Shown: in pieces, positions 17,861 to 26,240 of the stretch
Position numbering within the stretch: the first letter of the stretch is position 1
How the letters are laid out: every line of letters starts with the position of its first letter
Origin: CAVLCC01 sp963624975
GTDB taxonomy: Bacteria > Actinomycetota > Coriobacteriia > Coriobacteriales > CADBOM01
Direction of reading: 5' to 3'
Assembly: GCA_963624975.1 (NCBI GenBank)
Contig: CAVFRF010000063.1
Location: 14,113 to 78,112 of the forward strand
Length of the DNA: 64,000 bases
Position numbers and translations under genes: made by a program
The notes under the pieces: model-generated
Told to the model about the DNA's origin: nothing
The model's database searches: none
What the model saw: only the letters and a program-made list of their open reading frames with translations

Positions 17861-17998
17861 ATGTCTGTTGTTTTTCTAGACATGCTGGAAAGAATTCTAA
17901 TCGACGCAGCTGCTTTGGCTACGATCGTGGAGTTGGTTCTCGGCCTTGTAAAAGGAAGGGGGCACGAGTCGCGGACGGATGACGAAGGTGAGAAATAA
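17861..17998 (+). CDS. Small hydrophobic peptide, type I toxin-like
   Basis: A 45-aa peptide starting MSVVFLDMLERILIDAAALA, with one predicted membrane helix (about residues 3-30) and a charged, hydrophilic end. GAAAGGAAG lies 8-9 bases before the ATG. Size, single helix and charged tail fit holin-like/Fst-like type I toxins; two strong hairpins follow directly, as in such loci. TACAAT at 17792-17797 could be a -10 element, without a good -35. No homologue is recognised with certainty; it could equally be a small membrane protein of another kind. Confidence 0.5.
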   Translation: MSVVFLDMLERILIDAAALATIVELVLGLVKGRGHESRTDDEGEK

Positions 17999-18001
17999 GT
18001 T

Positions 18002-18025
18002 GGGCGGTAGTTGCGCCTACCGCCC
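18002..18025 (+). terminator. Hairpin after the small peptide ORF
   Basis: GGGCGGTAG (18002-18010) and CTACCGCCC (18017-18025) form a perfect 9-bp stem with a six-base loop three bases after the small ORF, followed by a short A-rich stretch. It could end the toxin-like mRNA or form part of an antisense RNA overlapping its 3' end. Confidence 0.55.
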
Positions 18026-18043
18026 GATCTAAAAACCCGCGCC

Positions 18044-18064
18044 GCCCGTGGTGAGTTCACGGGC
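18044..18064. other. Second hairpin downstream of the small peptide ORF
   Basis: GCCCGTG (18044-18050) and CACGGGC (18058-18064) form a perfect 7-bp stem with a seven-base loop. With the previous hairpin it gives the two-stem-loop architecture seen downstream of many type I toxin genes. A further inverted repeat, GCACCA/TGGTGC at 18071-18088, follows before the end of the P-ATPase gene and may help terminate that minus-strand transcript. Confidence 0.45.
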
Positions 18065-18110
18065 TTGCCGGCACCATCATTGTGGTGCACTCGAAGCCGA
18101 ATGTCAACCG

Positions 18111-20054
18111 CTACCTCGTGACGCGCATCGCTCGCATCGCGTTTAGGATCGCTATCACCGACACTCCTACGTCGCCGAACACTGCCAGCCACATGGTGGC
18201 GATGCCGATGAAGGGAAGGGCCATCACCATGATGGCAACTTTGACCCCGAGCGCGAACACGATGTTCTGACGCACAATTCCCATGGTCTTGCGTGCGATG
18301 CCGATGGCGCGGGCGATATTGGAGGGCTTGTCGTCCATGAGCACCACGTCGGCGGCCTCGATTGCGGCATCGGACCCCATCGCGCCCATGGCGATGCCCA
18401 CGTCGGCACGCATGAGCACCGGTGCGTCGTTGATGCCATCGCCCACGAAGGCGAGCTTCTGCTTGCCGCCGGAATGCACAGTCGACTGAGCAAGAAGCTG
18501 CTCGACCTTCGCGACCTTGTCGGCAGGTAGCAGCTGCGCGTGAAACTCGTCGATGCCCAGGCTCTCCGCCACCGCCGCTGCTACCTCTTCGCGGTCTCCG
18601 GTGAGCATCACGGTCTTCTTCACTCCTGCACGATGCAAGCCATCGATTGTTGCGGCGGCATCCTCCTTCACCGCATCGGCGATTACGATATGACCGATGT
18701 ATTCGCCGTCAAGCGCAACGTGCAGCACAGTTCCAACCAGCTCGCAGTCGTGGAACAGCGCTCCTACCTCGGCCATGAGCGTGCCGTTGCCAATCGCGAT
18801 CTGGTGGGCGCCTACGGTTGCCAGCACTCCGCGACCGCTCTCCTCCTCAACATGCTCGATCTGCGTGCTGTCGATTACTCCGCTGAAGCTCTCCTTGATC
18901 GACACTGCAATCGGGTGATCCGAAAACGCTTCGGCATGCGCCGCATACGACAGCAGCAGGTCGGGCTCCACGCCCTCGGTAGGATGCACGGCCACCACGT
19001 TGAAGGTGCCGTTGGTGAGCGTGCCGGTCTTGTCGAAAACCACGGTGTCGACCGAGGCAAGCGCCTCGAGGTAGCTCGATCCCTTGACCATGATGCCCAG
19101 CCGCGAGCTGGCGCCGATACCCCCGAAGAACGAGAGCGGCACGCTGATTACGAGGGCGCACGGGCAGCTCACCACTAGGAACACCAGCGCGCTCAGGATG
19201 CAGTCGCTCCACGACATGGTGGTAACCAGTGGGGTGAGCGCCGCGATGAGCAGCGCAGCCACAACCACGATGGGTGTGTAGTAGCGCGCGAAGCGGGTGA
19301 TGAAGTTCTCGGTGCGGGCCTTCTTCTCAGCGGCGTTTTCCACCAGCTCGAGAATACGTTGGACCGTGGATTCGCCGTAGGGCTTGAGCACCTCGACCGT
19401 GATGGGACTGGTGAGATTGATGCATCCGCTTATGACTTCGATGCCGCTCTCCACGACGCGCGGAACCGACTCGCCCGTGAGCGCAGCGGTGTCGACCTGC
19501 GACCTGCCCTCGACCACGCGCCCGTCGAGCGGGATGCGCTCGCCCGGCTTGACAACGATCTGCTCGCCGGGTGCCACCTCGGAGGGATCGACCTCGACCA
19601 GCTCGCCGTCGCGTACGACATTGGCGTGGTCGGGTGCGATGTCCATCATCGCGGCGATGGACTTGCGGGTCTTGCCCAGCGCGTAGCTCTCGAACAGCTC
19701 GCCTACCTGGTAGAACAGCATCACGGCTGCGCCCTCGGCCATGTGCGGCTCGGCGTTGGGGAACAGCACCAGCGCGAATGCGCCGATCGTAGCGATGGTC
19801 ATGAGCAGGTTCTCGTCGAAGGGCTGCCTGTGCACGATGCCGTGCCAGGCTTTGCCCAGCACCTCGTAGCCTGCGATGAGATAGGGGATGAGGAAGAGGA
19901 CGAACTCGATCCACAGTCCCAGCGGGAAGGACGCGCCGGCTCCGGTGCCGACTTGCAGCCCATAGAGTCCCGTGAGCTGCAGCAGCTCGAACACCACGAA
20001 CAACGCGAGCGCCAACAGTATGCGCTTTAGCTTCCTCTTCTGCTTCTTGTTCAT
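18111..20054 (-). CDS. zntA: Zn/Cd/Pb-type P1B ATPase
   Basis: Metal-exporting P-type ATPase of 647 aa. The phosphorylation motif DKTGTLT, the membrane SCPCALV motif, and GDGINDAP in the hinge are present. The last helix contains FGDVGVS, whose aspartate corresponds to the Zn-coordinating residue of ZntA-type pumps, so Zn(II)/Cd(II)/Pb(II) is the likely substrate class. It lacks the usual N-terminal HMA domain; a separate HMA protein is encoded immediately upstream. The ATG at 20054 has GAGGAGC upstream. Regulation is probably from the ArsR/SmtB-like site at 20390-20411. Confidence 0.88.
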   Translation of the reverse strand: MNKKQKRKLKRILLALALFVVFELLQLTGLYGLQVGTGAGASFPLGLWIEFVLFLIPYLIAGYEVLGKAWHGIVHRQPFDENLLMTIATIGAFALVLFPNAEPHMAEGAAVMLFYQVGELFESYALGKTRKSIAAMMDIAPDHANVVRDGELVEVDPSEVAPGEQIVVKPGERIPLDGRVVEGRSQVDTAALTGESVPRVVESGIEVISGCINLTSPITVEVLKPYGESTVQRILELVENAAEKKARTENFITRFARYYTPIVVVAALLIAALTPLVTTMSWSDCILSALVFLVVSCPCALVISVPLSFFGGIGASSRLGIMVKGSSYLEALASVDTVVFDKTGTLTNGTFNVVAVHPTEGVEPDLLLSYAAHAEAFSDHPIAVSIKESFSGVIDSTQIEHVEEESGRGVLATVGAHQIAIGNGTLMAEVGALFHDCELVGTVLHVALDGEYIGHIVIADAVKEDAAATIDGLHRAGVKKTVMLTGDREEVAAAVAESLGIDEFHAQLLPADKVAKVEQLLAQSTVHSGGKQKLAFVGDGINDAPVLMRADVGIAMGAMGSDAAIEAADVVLMDDKPSNIARAIGIARKTMGIVRQNIVFALGVKVAIMVMALPFIGIATMWLAVFGDVGVSVIAILNAMRAMRVTR

Positions 20055-20106
20055 CGCAAGCTCCTCGAAGTGTGGCCGTGACGCGGACTTTGCGGCGAGC
20101 TGGATG

Positions 20107-20325
20107 CTAGACCAGCACTTCGCAGTCGGGCTCTACGTCGGCAAAGATCTTCACAGACTGTCCCAGCAGGTCGTCGAACTTTGCATCTTCTGCATCGAGG
20201 ATGAACTTGAGCGTGAGGGCGTTCACGCTCACGCTGTTCACGCCGTCGAGCCCCTCGATCTTGGCCTGGATCTTGCCAGCACAGTTGGGGCAGATTTCTC
20301 CGTCGAGCTTGATGGTCTTGCGCAT
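20107..20325 (-). CDS. Free-standing HMA-domain metal chaperone
   Basis: A 72-aa heavy-metal-associated domain protein starting MRKTIKLDGEICPNCAGKIQ. The metal-binding cysteines are C12 and C15 in GEICPNC, in place of the usual GMTCxxC. It probably delivers metal to the adjacent P-ATPase, which lacks its own HMA domain, so pump and binding domain are split into two genes. The start at 20325 is preferred because GGGAGG sits just upstream; a longer frame reaching 20400 would run through the operator and has no RBS. Confidence 0.82.
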   Translation of the reverse strand: MRKTIKLDGEICPNCAGKIQAKIEGLDGVNSVSVNALTLKFILDAEDAKFDDLLGQSVKIFADVEPDCEVLV

Positions 20326-20389
20326 CTGGGGCCTCCCGTGTTCGCCAGTGCCGAAACCCATTGCAGCGGCACTCGTTTTCTTACGTGTA

Positions 20390-20411
20390 CATATGAGCAA
20401 CTGTTCATATG
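20390..20411 (-). promoter_or_regulatory. ArsR/SmtB-type operator palindrome
   Basis: CATATGAGCA and TGTTCATATG are separated by two bases; nine of the ten positions per arm are symmetric. This closely fits the ATATGAACA-type 12-2-12 site bound by SmtB/CzrA/CadC repressors. It lies just downstream of the promoter for the HMA protein and P-ATPase and should overlap the transcription start. No arsR-family gene is in the window, so the regulator must be encoded elsewhere. Confidence 0.7.
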
Positions 20412-20416
20412 ATGCC

Positions 20417-20447
20417 TATAGAGTACCAATTTGCTGTAGCATGTCAA
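20417..20447 (-). promoter_or_regulatory. Promoter of the HMA protein/P-ATPase operon
   Basis: Read on the minus strand, a perfect TTGACA (20447-20442) is followed 19 bases later by TCTATA (20422-20417). The long spacer is a feature of MerR-type metal promoters, but no MerR dyad is seen between the boxes; the ArsR-like palindrome lies immediately downstream. Confidence 0.5.
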
Positions 20448-20469
20448 CCGCGATATCTCGGCTCAGTTG

Positions 20470-21255
20470 CTAATCGTGAGTTTTGTGGTCGCGGTAATTG
20501 GCAAGATAGCCTGCGAACTCCTCGCTCGTGTCGGAGTTGCCCTCGCGCCACATCTTGTGGTCGATGATCTCGCCGGCGTTGCCTCCATAATATGCATCGA
20601 TGTATGCAATCAGCGAGTCTAGGGCCTCGAGCTGCTCTTCGGGATAATCCCCCTCGCCTCCGATGTGGATCATCTCGATGCCAACCGACCACGCATTCAT
20701 CCCATAGTCGGTATAGTGGCTGGTTGGCTTTTGCCCGAGCAGGTCGTCACGGCCGTCTTCCTCGATGCCGAAGCGCGAATTGGCATCTCCGCTGCCCCAG
20801 CCTGCGTGATGCCCGATCTTGTCGAGGGGCACGCATTGCACGATGTGGCCGTCTTTGCCGATCACGAAATGCGCGGCGATGAGGTTGCCGTTGTTCTCCC
20901 ACGAAGACACAACGCCTTCGGGAGTGCCACCGCCCTCGGTGTCGTGGAGCACGATGTACTTCTGATAGGCAGCGCCTTTGTCGCCATGCTGGAAGTCGTC
21001 GTAGTACATCTCGGTGATGTCGGGCTTGCTCGCCTCGGCAGACGCATTGGCATCGTCAGCAGCGGCATCTCCGCCGGAAGTCGATTCCGCTGCTTGCGTA
21101 TCGGCGATGTTGGACACATCCACCTCGCTGGTGCTAAGCTCTCCGCTCGCACAGCCAGCGCCGGCAAGAACGGTCGCAAGCGCTGCAAGAGCCACAGCTG
21201 CCAACAAAACCCTGAAGCGAAGGCGTTTCGCCTTGCCGTTGCCCATTGCCGCCAT
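20470..21255 (-). CDS. Secreted N-acetylmuramoyl-L-alanine amidase (amidase_2)
   Basis: Exported protein of 261 aa with an N-terminal signal ending LAGAGCASG, probably a lipoprotein with lipidation at that cysteine although the lipobox is not canonical. A Ser/Ala/Asp linker follows. The amidase_2 domain (about 90-255) shows YIVLHDTEGG, GKDGHIVQCVPLDKIGHHAG and IIDHKMW, with the histidines expected to bind zinc. It would cleave the amide between N-acetylmuramate and the stem peptide for wall turnover. The ATG at 21255 has AGGGGCAGGA upstream. It is 53 bases from putP and may be cotranscribed with it. Confidence 0.85.
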   Translation of the reverse strand: MAAMGNGKAKRLRFRVLLAAVALAALATVLAGAGCASGELSTSEVDVSNIADTQAAESTSGGDAAADDANASAEASKPDITEMYYDDFQHGDKGAAYQKYIVLHDTEGGGTPEGVVSSWENNGNLIAAHFVIGKDGHIVQCVPLDKIGHHAGWGSGDANSRFGIEEDGRDDLLGQKPTSHYTDYGMNAWSVGIEMIHIGGEGDYPEEQLEALDSLIAYIDAYYGGNAGEIIDHKMWREGNSDTSEEFAGYLANYRDHKTHD

Positions 21256-21308
21256 TCCTGCCCCTATCGTCCGATGCTGTTCACCTCGCCAAGCTCGGCG
21301 CGACGGCT

Positions 21309-22928
21309 CTAGCCTTCCGCCACCGTGCTGGCAGCAGGAGCCTCATCGGCACCAGCCGGCTGCCAGTCGTCGTCCATGTAGTGGTCGAACAGCTCGAGGA
21401 TCTCGTCCGAAGGAGGCTCGGTGAGCTTGCTCACCACCACGTTGACCACCAGTGCCAGCAGGAAGCCGGGCAGCAGCTCGTAGATGGTGAAGATTCCGCC
21501 CACATATGCCTCGAGGATGTTCCATACGATCACGACGAGACCGCCGGTGATCATGCCGGCGAGCGCACCCTTGAGGTTGGCCCTGCGCCAGAACAGCGCA
21601 AGCAGCGTGATCGGGCCGAACGCGGCACCGAATCCGGCCCATGCGTAGGACACGATTCTGAAGATCGACGACTCGGGGTCGCTGGCGATCACCATGCCGA
21701 ACACGGTGACCGCGATGAGGGCCACACGGCTCACGAACATGATCTGCTTGTCGGTGGCCTCCTTGTTGAACACGCCCCTGTAGATGTTGTCGGCCACGGA
21801 GCTGCCCACGATGAGCAGGTAGGAGTCCGACGAGCTCATGGTTGCGGCGAAGATGCCCGAAACCACGATGCCGGTGAGGAACGCCGGCAGCAGCATCTTG
21901 GACACCGCGATGATGATGGTCTCGGCGCTGCTGCTGGTGAGAAGCTCGGTGGGGATGAGCGCACGGCCGAGCAGACCGACGCTGATGGCCAGCGTGAGCG
22001 AGATAACGCACCAGATGATGGCGATACGACGCGACTTCTTGATGTTGTCGGGGTTGTCGATGCCCATGAACCTCACCAGCACCTGCGGCACGCCGAAGTA
22101 GCCCAGACCCCACGACAGGGTGGAGATGATGGTGATCAGGCCGAAGTCGGCGGCTTCGCCGAACACGGGCTGGCCGCCAACGACCTGCTGGACTCCGCTG
22201 GCGTCGACCACGGGCGTGGCCTTCTGCACCGCGCTGAGGAATCCCGGGATGTCGGACAGGAACGCGATCGCGTTGTCGATGCCTCCGACGGAGGCCACGG
22301 TGCCCACGAACACGATGATCACCGCGAAGAACATCAGGATGCCCTGGATGAGGTCGGTGGTGCACACCGAGAGATAGCCGCCCGAGAAGGTGTAGATGAA
22401 CACGACGAGCGCGCCGACGATCATCATCACGCCGTAGTCGAGGCCGAACACGCTGGAGAAGAGCTTGCCGCAAGTGGCGAAGCAGCTGCCCACGTACACG
22501 GAGAGGAACAGCAGGATGATGAGTGCCGACACCGTCATGAGGATGTTCTTCTTGTCGCCGAAGCGGTTGGAGTAGAACGCGGGCACGGTGATGGCGTTGC
22601 CGGCCTTCTCGGAGTACTTGCGCAGGCGCTTGGCCACCAGCAGCCAGTTGAGGTAGGTGCCGATGGCAAGGCCGATGCCCGTCCACATGGCCTCGCTGGC
22701 TCCGCAGAAGTAGGCCACGCCGGGCAGGCCCATGAGCAGCCATCCGCTCATGTCGGAGGCCTCGGCCGAAAGCGCCGTGACCCACGGACCCAGCTGCCTG
22801 CCTCCCAGGAAGTAGTTCTCGGACGACTCGTTCGATCGCTTGGCAAAGTAGAAGCCGACTATCAACATTCCGATGATGTAGACGGCAATCACTATGAGTA
22901 CGATCATGTCGTTGCTGCTCATGCTCAC
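21309..22928 (-). CDS. putP: Sodium/proline symporter (SSS family)
   Basis: Polytopic membrane protein of 539 aa with about 13 hydrophobic segments. Sequence features such as EASDMSGWLLMGLPG, FYSNRFGDKKN and YTFSGGYLSVCTTD match PutP-type Na+/solute symporters; proline is the likeliest substrate, but other substrates of the SSS family are possible. The C-terminus is a short cytosolic acidic tail. It starts at ATG 22928. The upstream gap contains a GTTTTGCCC/GGGCAAAAC hairpin. Confidence 0.85.
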   Translation of the reverse strand: MSMSSNDMIVLIVIAVYIIGMLIVGFYFAKRSNESSENYFLGGRQLGPWVTALSAEASDMSGWLLMGLPGVAYFCGASEAMWTGIGLAIGTYLNWLLVAKRLRKYSEKAGNAITVPAFYSNRFGDKKNILMTVSALIILLFLSVYVGSCFATCGKLFSSVFGLDYGVMMIVGALVVFIYTFSGGYLSVCTTDLIQGILMFFAVIIVFVGTVASVGGIDNAIAFLSDIPGFLSAVQKATPVVDASGVQQVVGGQPVFGEAADFGLITIISTLSWGLGYFGVPQVLVRFMGIDNPDNIKKSRRIAIIWCVISLTLAISVGLLGRALIPTELLTSSSAETIIIAVSKMLLPAFLTGIVVSGIFAATMSSSDSYLLIVGSSVADNIYRGVFNKEATDKQIMFVSRVALIAVTVFGMVIASDPESSIFRIVSYAWAGFGAAFGPITLLALFWRRANLKGALAGMITGGLVVIVWNILEAYVGGIFTIYELLPGFLLALVVNVVVSKLTEPPSDEILELFDHYMDDDWQPAGADEAPAASTVAEG

Positions 22929-23019
22929 TCCAGTCGAATTGGCATGCCCGGACGCGCCGGGTGTTCATGCGATGTGCTTGATGCGGGAAATCCGCTTGCG
23001 CGCAGACGGTCTCGCAGCC

Positions 23020-23040
23020 GTTTTGCCCGACGGGCAAAAC
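23020..23040 (-). terminator. Hairpin between the HD dNTPase and putP
   Basis: GTTTTGCCC and GGGCAAAAC form a perfect 9-bp stem around a three-base loop, 80 bases beyond the stop of the HD-domain gene. There is no extra U tract after the stem, so it may be a weak terminator or a transcript-stabilising hairpin. Confidence 0.45.
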
Positions 23041-23119
23041 AACGCGCAAGCGCAGATTCTATATGTGTTTATTGTGAAGAATGCCCGCGTACACCACTAG
23101 AGCCGCCGAGTAGCCGCGC

Positions 23120-24391
23120 TTAGTCGAAATACGGCACATATAGGTCGGCATGGCTCTTTGGATCGTTGGGAAACAGGTGCCGGTACAGCTCCACGAAGTA
23201 GTCGTCGGTCATCGAGGCGATGAAGTCGCACACGATGTCGTCGTGCGAAGTGTGATCGGCATAGCCCGGATTGCGATGCTCGACGAACCACGCGTGCACA
23301 TGATGCTCGAAGATAAGCGAGCTTTCGTCGCCGCGCTCGAGGTCGGTCAGCAGGCGCTGGTACATCTCGGACATCATGGGACGCACGATGTTTTCGAGCT
23401 TGCCGCCCGTTGCGGAGTCGTAGTCGTACACGCCCGCGAAATTGCCCTTCTTGAGTCTGCGGATCTCGTCCGAAACCTCCTCGTCCATGCAGATGCAGTC
23501 GCGCCCGATCGAGTTCTTCACGATGTTGAGCGTAACATTGGCCATGACCTCGCTGTTGGTGGACCCGAGGAAGCTGTCGAACTCGTACTGCGATTTGTCC
23601 AGTACCCCGGCGCTGATGGCATCCTGGCGGTCCTTGCCGAGGTAGGCCAATATGTCGCTGATGCGCACCACGCAACCCTCGAGCGTGCTGGGGCGAAGAC
23701 AGCTGCTGCGCCCCTCCTGCGTGTAGCATTCTTCCAGCAGCAGGTCGAGGTCGGCGAAGCTCGGGCATGGACTTGGCGAGTAGGTTGCGAAGTTGTTCTC
23801 GCCGCAGTGGCACAGGATTCCGTTGTAGGTTTGCAGCGACAGGTTGCAAGGCGCCACGCTTCGAAGCGCCCGCACGCTGTGCACGTTGTGGTTGAAGTAT
23901 CGTCCGGTGCGCTCATGGTAGATTGCGTTGAGGAAGCGCTCTCCCTCGTGTCCAAAGGGGGTATGGCCAGCATCGTGACCTAGGCCTATCGCCTCGATCA
24001 GGGGGAGATTGAGGCGCAGCGCCGCTCCAATCTTCTTGGCCGTCTGCGCAACCAGCTGGATATGGAATCCGCGGCGCGACAGGTCGTCGTTGGCAAACAG
24101 CGAGAACACCTGCGTCTTGTCGAAGGTGCGCTTGAAGAACGGGTTGTTGAGGATGCGGTCCACGTCGCTTAGGTAGGGAGAGCGGATGAAGAACTGCCCG
24201 CTTGCAATTTCGTCTTGCAGCAGCTCGCCGGCAGTCGCATCGGCACCCGCCGGGGCCACACTCTCGTAGACTGCATCGGCATCGCGTGCGGCAGCCGCAG
24301 CCATTGTCCGCTGCCCGTTTTCGAACCCTTCGCGCAGGTAGTCGATCTGGTCGCTGTCCAGCTTGAAAAGCGGATTGCTGCTGTCGGTCAT
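23120..24391 (-). CDS. HD-domain dGTPase-like triphosphohydrolase
   Basis: Protein of 423 aa of the dGTP triphosphohydrolase family, predicted to hydrolyse dNTPs to deoxynucleoside and triphosphate. The HD motif is GLGHDAGHTPFGHEGE, with further metal/phosphate residues in NHNVHSVRALR and LEGCVVRISDILAY. The N-terminal 60 residues before the family core are unusual. The ATG at 24391 follows GGGACGGAG; the longer upstream frame would run into the neighbouring gene as Arg/Ala/Ser-rich translation and is rejected. It lies 19 bases after an ALDH-like pseudoenzyme gene, apparently in one operon. A second family member is at 54724-55761. Confidence 0.82.
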   Translation of the reverse strand: MTDSSNPLFKLDSDQIDYLREGFENGQRTMAAAAARDADAVYESVAPAGADATAGELLQDEIASGQFFIRSPYLSDVDRILNNPFFKRTFDKTQVFSLFANDDLSRRGFHIQLVAQTAKKIGAALRLNLPLIEAIGLGHDAGHTPFGHEGERFLNAIYHERTGRYFNHNVHSVRALRSVAPCNLSLQTYNGILCHCGENNFATYSPSPCPSFADLDLLLEECYTQEGRSSCLRPSTLEGCVVRISDILAYLGKDRQDAISAGVLDKSQYEFDSFLGSTNSEVMANVTLNIVKNSIGRDCICMDEEVSDEIRRLKKGNFAGVYDYDSATGGKLENIVRPMMSEMYQRLLTDLERGDESSLIFEHHVHAWFVEHRNPGYADHTSHDDIVCDFIASMTDDYFVELYRHLFPNDPKSHADLYVPYFD

Positions 24392-24410
24392 GATTGCTCC
24401 GTCCCTTCCT

Positions 24411-26240
24411 CTACTGCGAGGTGAAGAACCTGAAGACCTTCTTGACCTTGTCGTAGCCCTCCAGCGGGAACGGCGTCTTGCGCCAGCCCTTGAGCGACGA
24501 GCCGTCGCTGCCCGACGCCACGATGCGGCGCGTTCCGAACTCCTCGAGGCCGCGCATGCCGCCGATCGTGCCGTTGCCTGCGGTTCCTGTGGCCGAGTGG
24601 GCACCCTTGCGGTTGGCGATCTGCATCATGCAGTCGTTTATGCAACCCTGCCCGAACTGCACGTTTAGCATCGCGAACTGCTCGGTTTCCTTGTCGGAGC
24701 TGAACATGTAGAAAGCGGGCGGCGTGGGCAGCTGGTTGATGCGCTCGAAGGCCTCTTCCGGCCTCTCGAAAGTGCCGACCACGAGAATAGGTCCCACGAT
24801 CTGCTTCTTGAACAGCGGGTTGTCGATGGAGTCGCACAGCACCACGGTGGGGGCGATGCGCAGGGTCTTCGCGTCGTGCTGCCCTCCGTAGATGATCTGC
24901 GCCTTGGAGCCTATGCTGCCCAGAAGCTCGCACGCCTGGTCGAACTCCCTGCGCGAGAACATGCGCGGGTAGCCCTTGGAGTGAATCGGATCCTTGCCGT
25001 AGATGCGCTCGATGTAGGCGAAGGTGCGGTTCACGAACGTCTTGTGCACGCTCTCGTTCACGAACGCGAAGTGCGGCGTGTAGCGGGTCTGCCCCGCATG
25101 GAGCATCTTGCTCCACATGATCTTCTCGGCGGCCGACTCCAGGTTGGCGGTCGCGTCCACGAAGCAGGCGTTGTTGCCGTCTAGCAGCATGGTGGCAGGT
25201 GCGCTTGCATCCAAGCTGGCCTCGCGCACCACGCGGGCGTTCTTGCGCGGACCCACGTAGCAGAACTTGTCGAAATGCGTGGTGAGCAGCACCGCGTCCA
25301 TGTCGGCCCCGCCGAACACGAACCTCGCGTACTCCGGCTTGAACAGCTCGTCGAGTGCCGCCGCCAGCACCTCGTTGCAGCGTTTGGTGCGTCCAGAGTT
25401 CTTGAGCACCACGGTGTTGCCCGCGGCCAGCGCCTCGGCCATCAGGATCACGGACATCGCCACCGGGCTCTCCCACGAATTGATGATGCACACCGTGCCA
25501 TGCGGCTGCCAGCTCTCGGTATAGGAGACGGGCAGCAGGTCCTTCTCGACGCCCATCTTGCCGGGGTTGCAGAACTTCTCGATGTTCTTGCGCAGCACCT
25601 TGAACTCGGCGTGCACGGGCGCAAGCTCGGTTAGGTACGCCTCGTATCGGGTGATGCCCAGGTCGAGGTGGATGGCCTCGATGAGCGGGGTCTCGTATTT
25701 GTCGATGAGGGAGTGGAGCCTGCCCAGCGCGGTCTTGCGCCAGTCGGGCTTGATGGTCGTGCCGGTCCTGAAGAACTCGCGCTGCTTGTCGTGAAGCTCC
25801 GAGATGGTGCCGGCGGTGCCCGCGATGTTGTTGTCTTCCACGGTGAAGGTGCACCTCGGGCGCTGCGGCTTTGCGGGCGCGTGCTCGACGATCAGCCCCT
25901 CGGCGGCGATATCGTCGTCGGCATCGGGGTCGGCAGCTGTGACGACCTCGGTGTCGGCTTCGGGCTCGGGTTCGGGAGCGATGTCGGCCACGTCCGCGGG
26001 TTCGACTTCCGACTCGGGAGCATCTGCGGATTCGGCCTCGGCTTCCGTTTCGGGAGCAGCTGCTTCGACACTCGCCGTGTCGACAGCCTCGACGGCTTCG
26101 GTGGGCTCCGCCGCCACGGTCTCGGCCACCTTCACACGCAACGAGCCTTCGATCCAAACGCTGGGATCCGCAACCTCGACCGGTTTTGCGGCATCCTTCG
26201 TCGAGCTTCGATCGACCTGCTTCTTGCGTACGTTGGCCAT
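24411..26240 (-). CDS. ALDH-fold pseudoenzyme with acidic N-terminal extension
   Basis: Protein of 609 aa. Residues about 140-609 align with class 3 aldehyde dehydrogenases, but the catalytic positions are changed. The nucleophile cysteine of GQTC is R386 (GQTRYTP), the general base of VTLELGG is L352 (ATMLLDGNN), the oxyanion asparagine of AWNYP is E257 (NSWESP), and the NAD-ribose glutamate of EIFGP is replaced in QIVGP. I read the Arg codon CGC directly in the DNA. It is therefore probably not an active dehydrogenase. The first 130 residues are Glu/Asp/Ala-rich and likely disordered. The rest of the fold looks intact, so it is not a decayed gene. It is followed 19 bases later by an HD dNTPase gene. 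Confidence 0.8.
   Translation of the reverse strand: MANVRKKQVDRSSTKDAAKPVEVADPSVWIEGSLRVKVAETVAAEPTEAVEAVDTASVEAAAPETEAEAESADAPESEVEPADVADIAPEPEPEADTEVVTAADPDADDDIAAEGLIVEHAPAKPQRPRCTFTVEDNNIAGTAGTISELHDKQREFFRTGTTIKPDWRKTALGRLHSLIDKYETPLIEAIHLDLGITRYEAYLTELAPVHAEFKVLRKNIEKFCNPGKMGVEKDLLPVSYTESWQPHGTVCIINSWESPVAMSVILMAEALAAGNTVVLKNSGRTKRCNEVLAAALDELFKPEYARFVFGGADMDAVLLTTHFDKFCYVGPRKNARVVREASLDASAPATMLLDGNNACFVDATANLESAAEKIMWSKMLHAGQTRYTPHFAFVNESVHKTFVNRTFAYIERIYGKDPIHSKGYPRMFSRREFDQACELLGSIGSKAQIIYGGQHDAKTLRIAPTVVLCDSIDNPLFKKQIVGPILVVGTFERPEEAFERINQLPTPPAFYMFSSDKETEQFAMLNVQFGQGCINDCMMQIANRKGAHSATGTAGNGTIGGMRGLEEFGTRRIVASGSDGSSLKGWRKTPFPLEGYDKVKKVFRFFTSQ

Noticed and set aside
21246..23123. 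625-codon plus-strand frame opposite putP
   Set aside because: His/Asp/Glu-rich antisense reading of an obvious transporter gene; no RBS.
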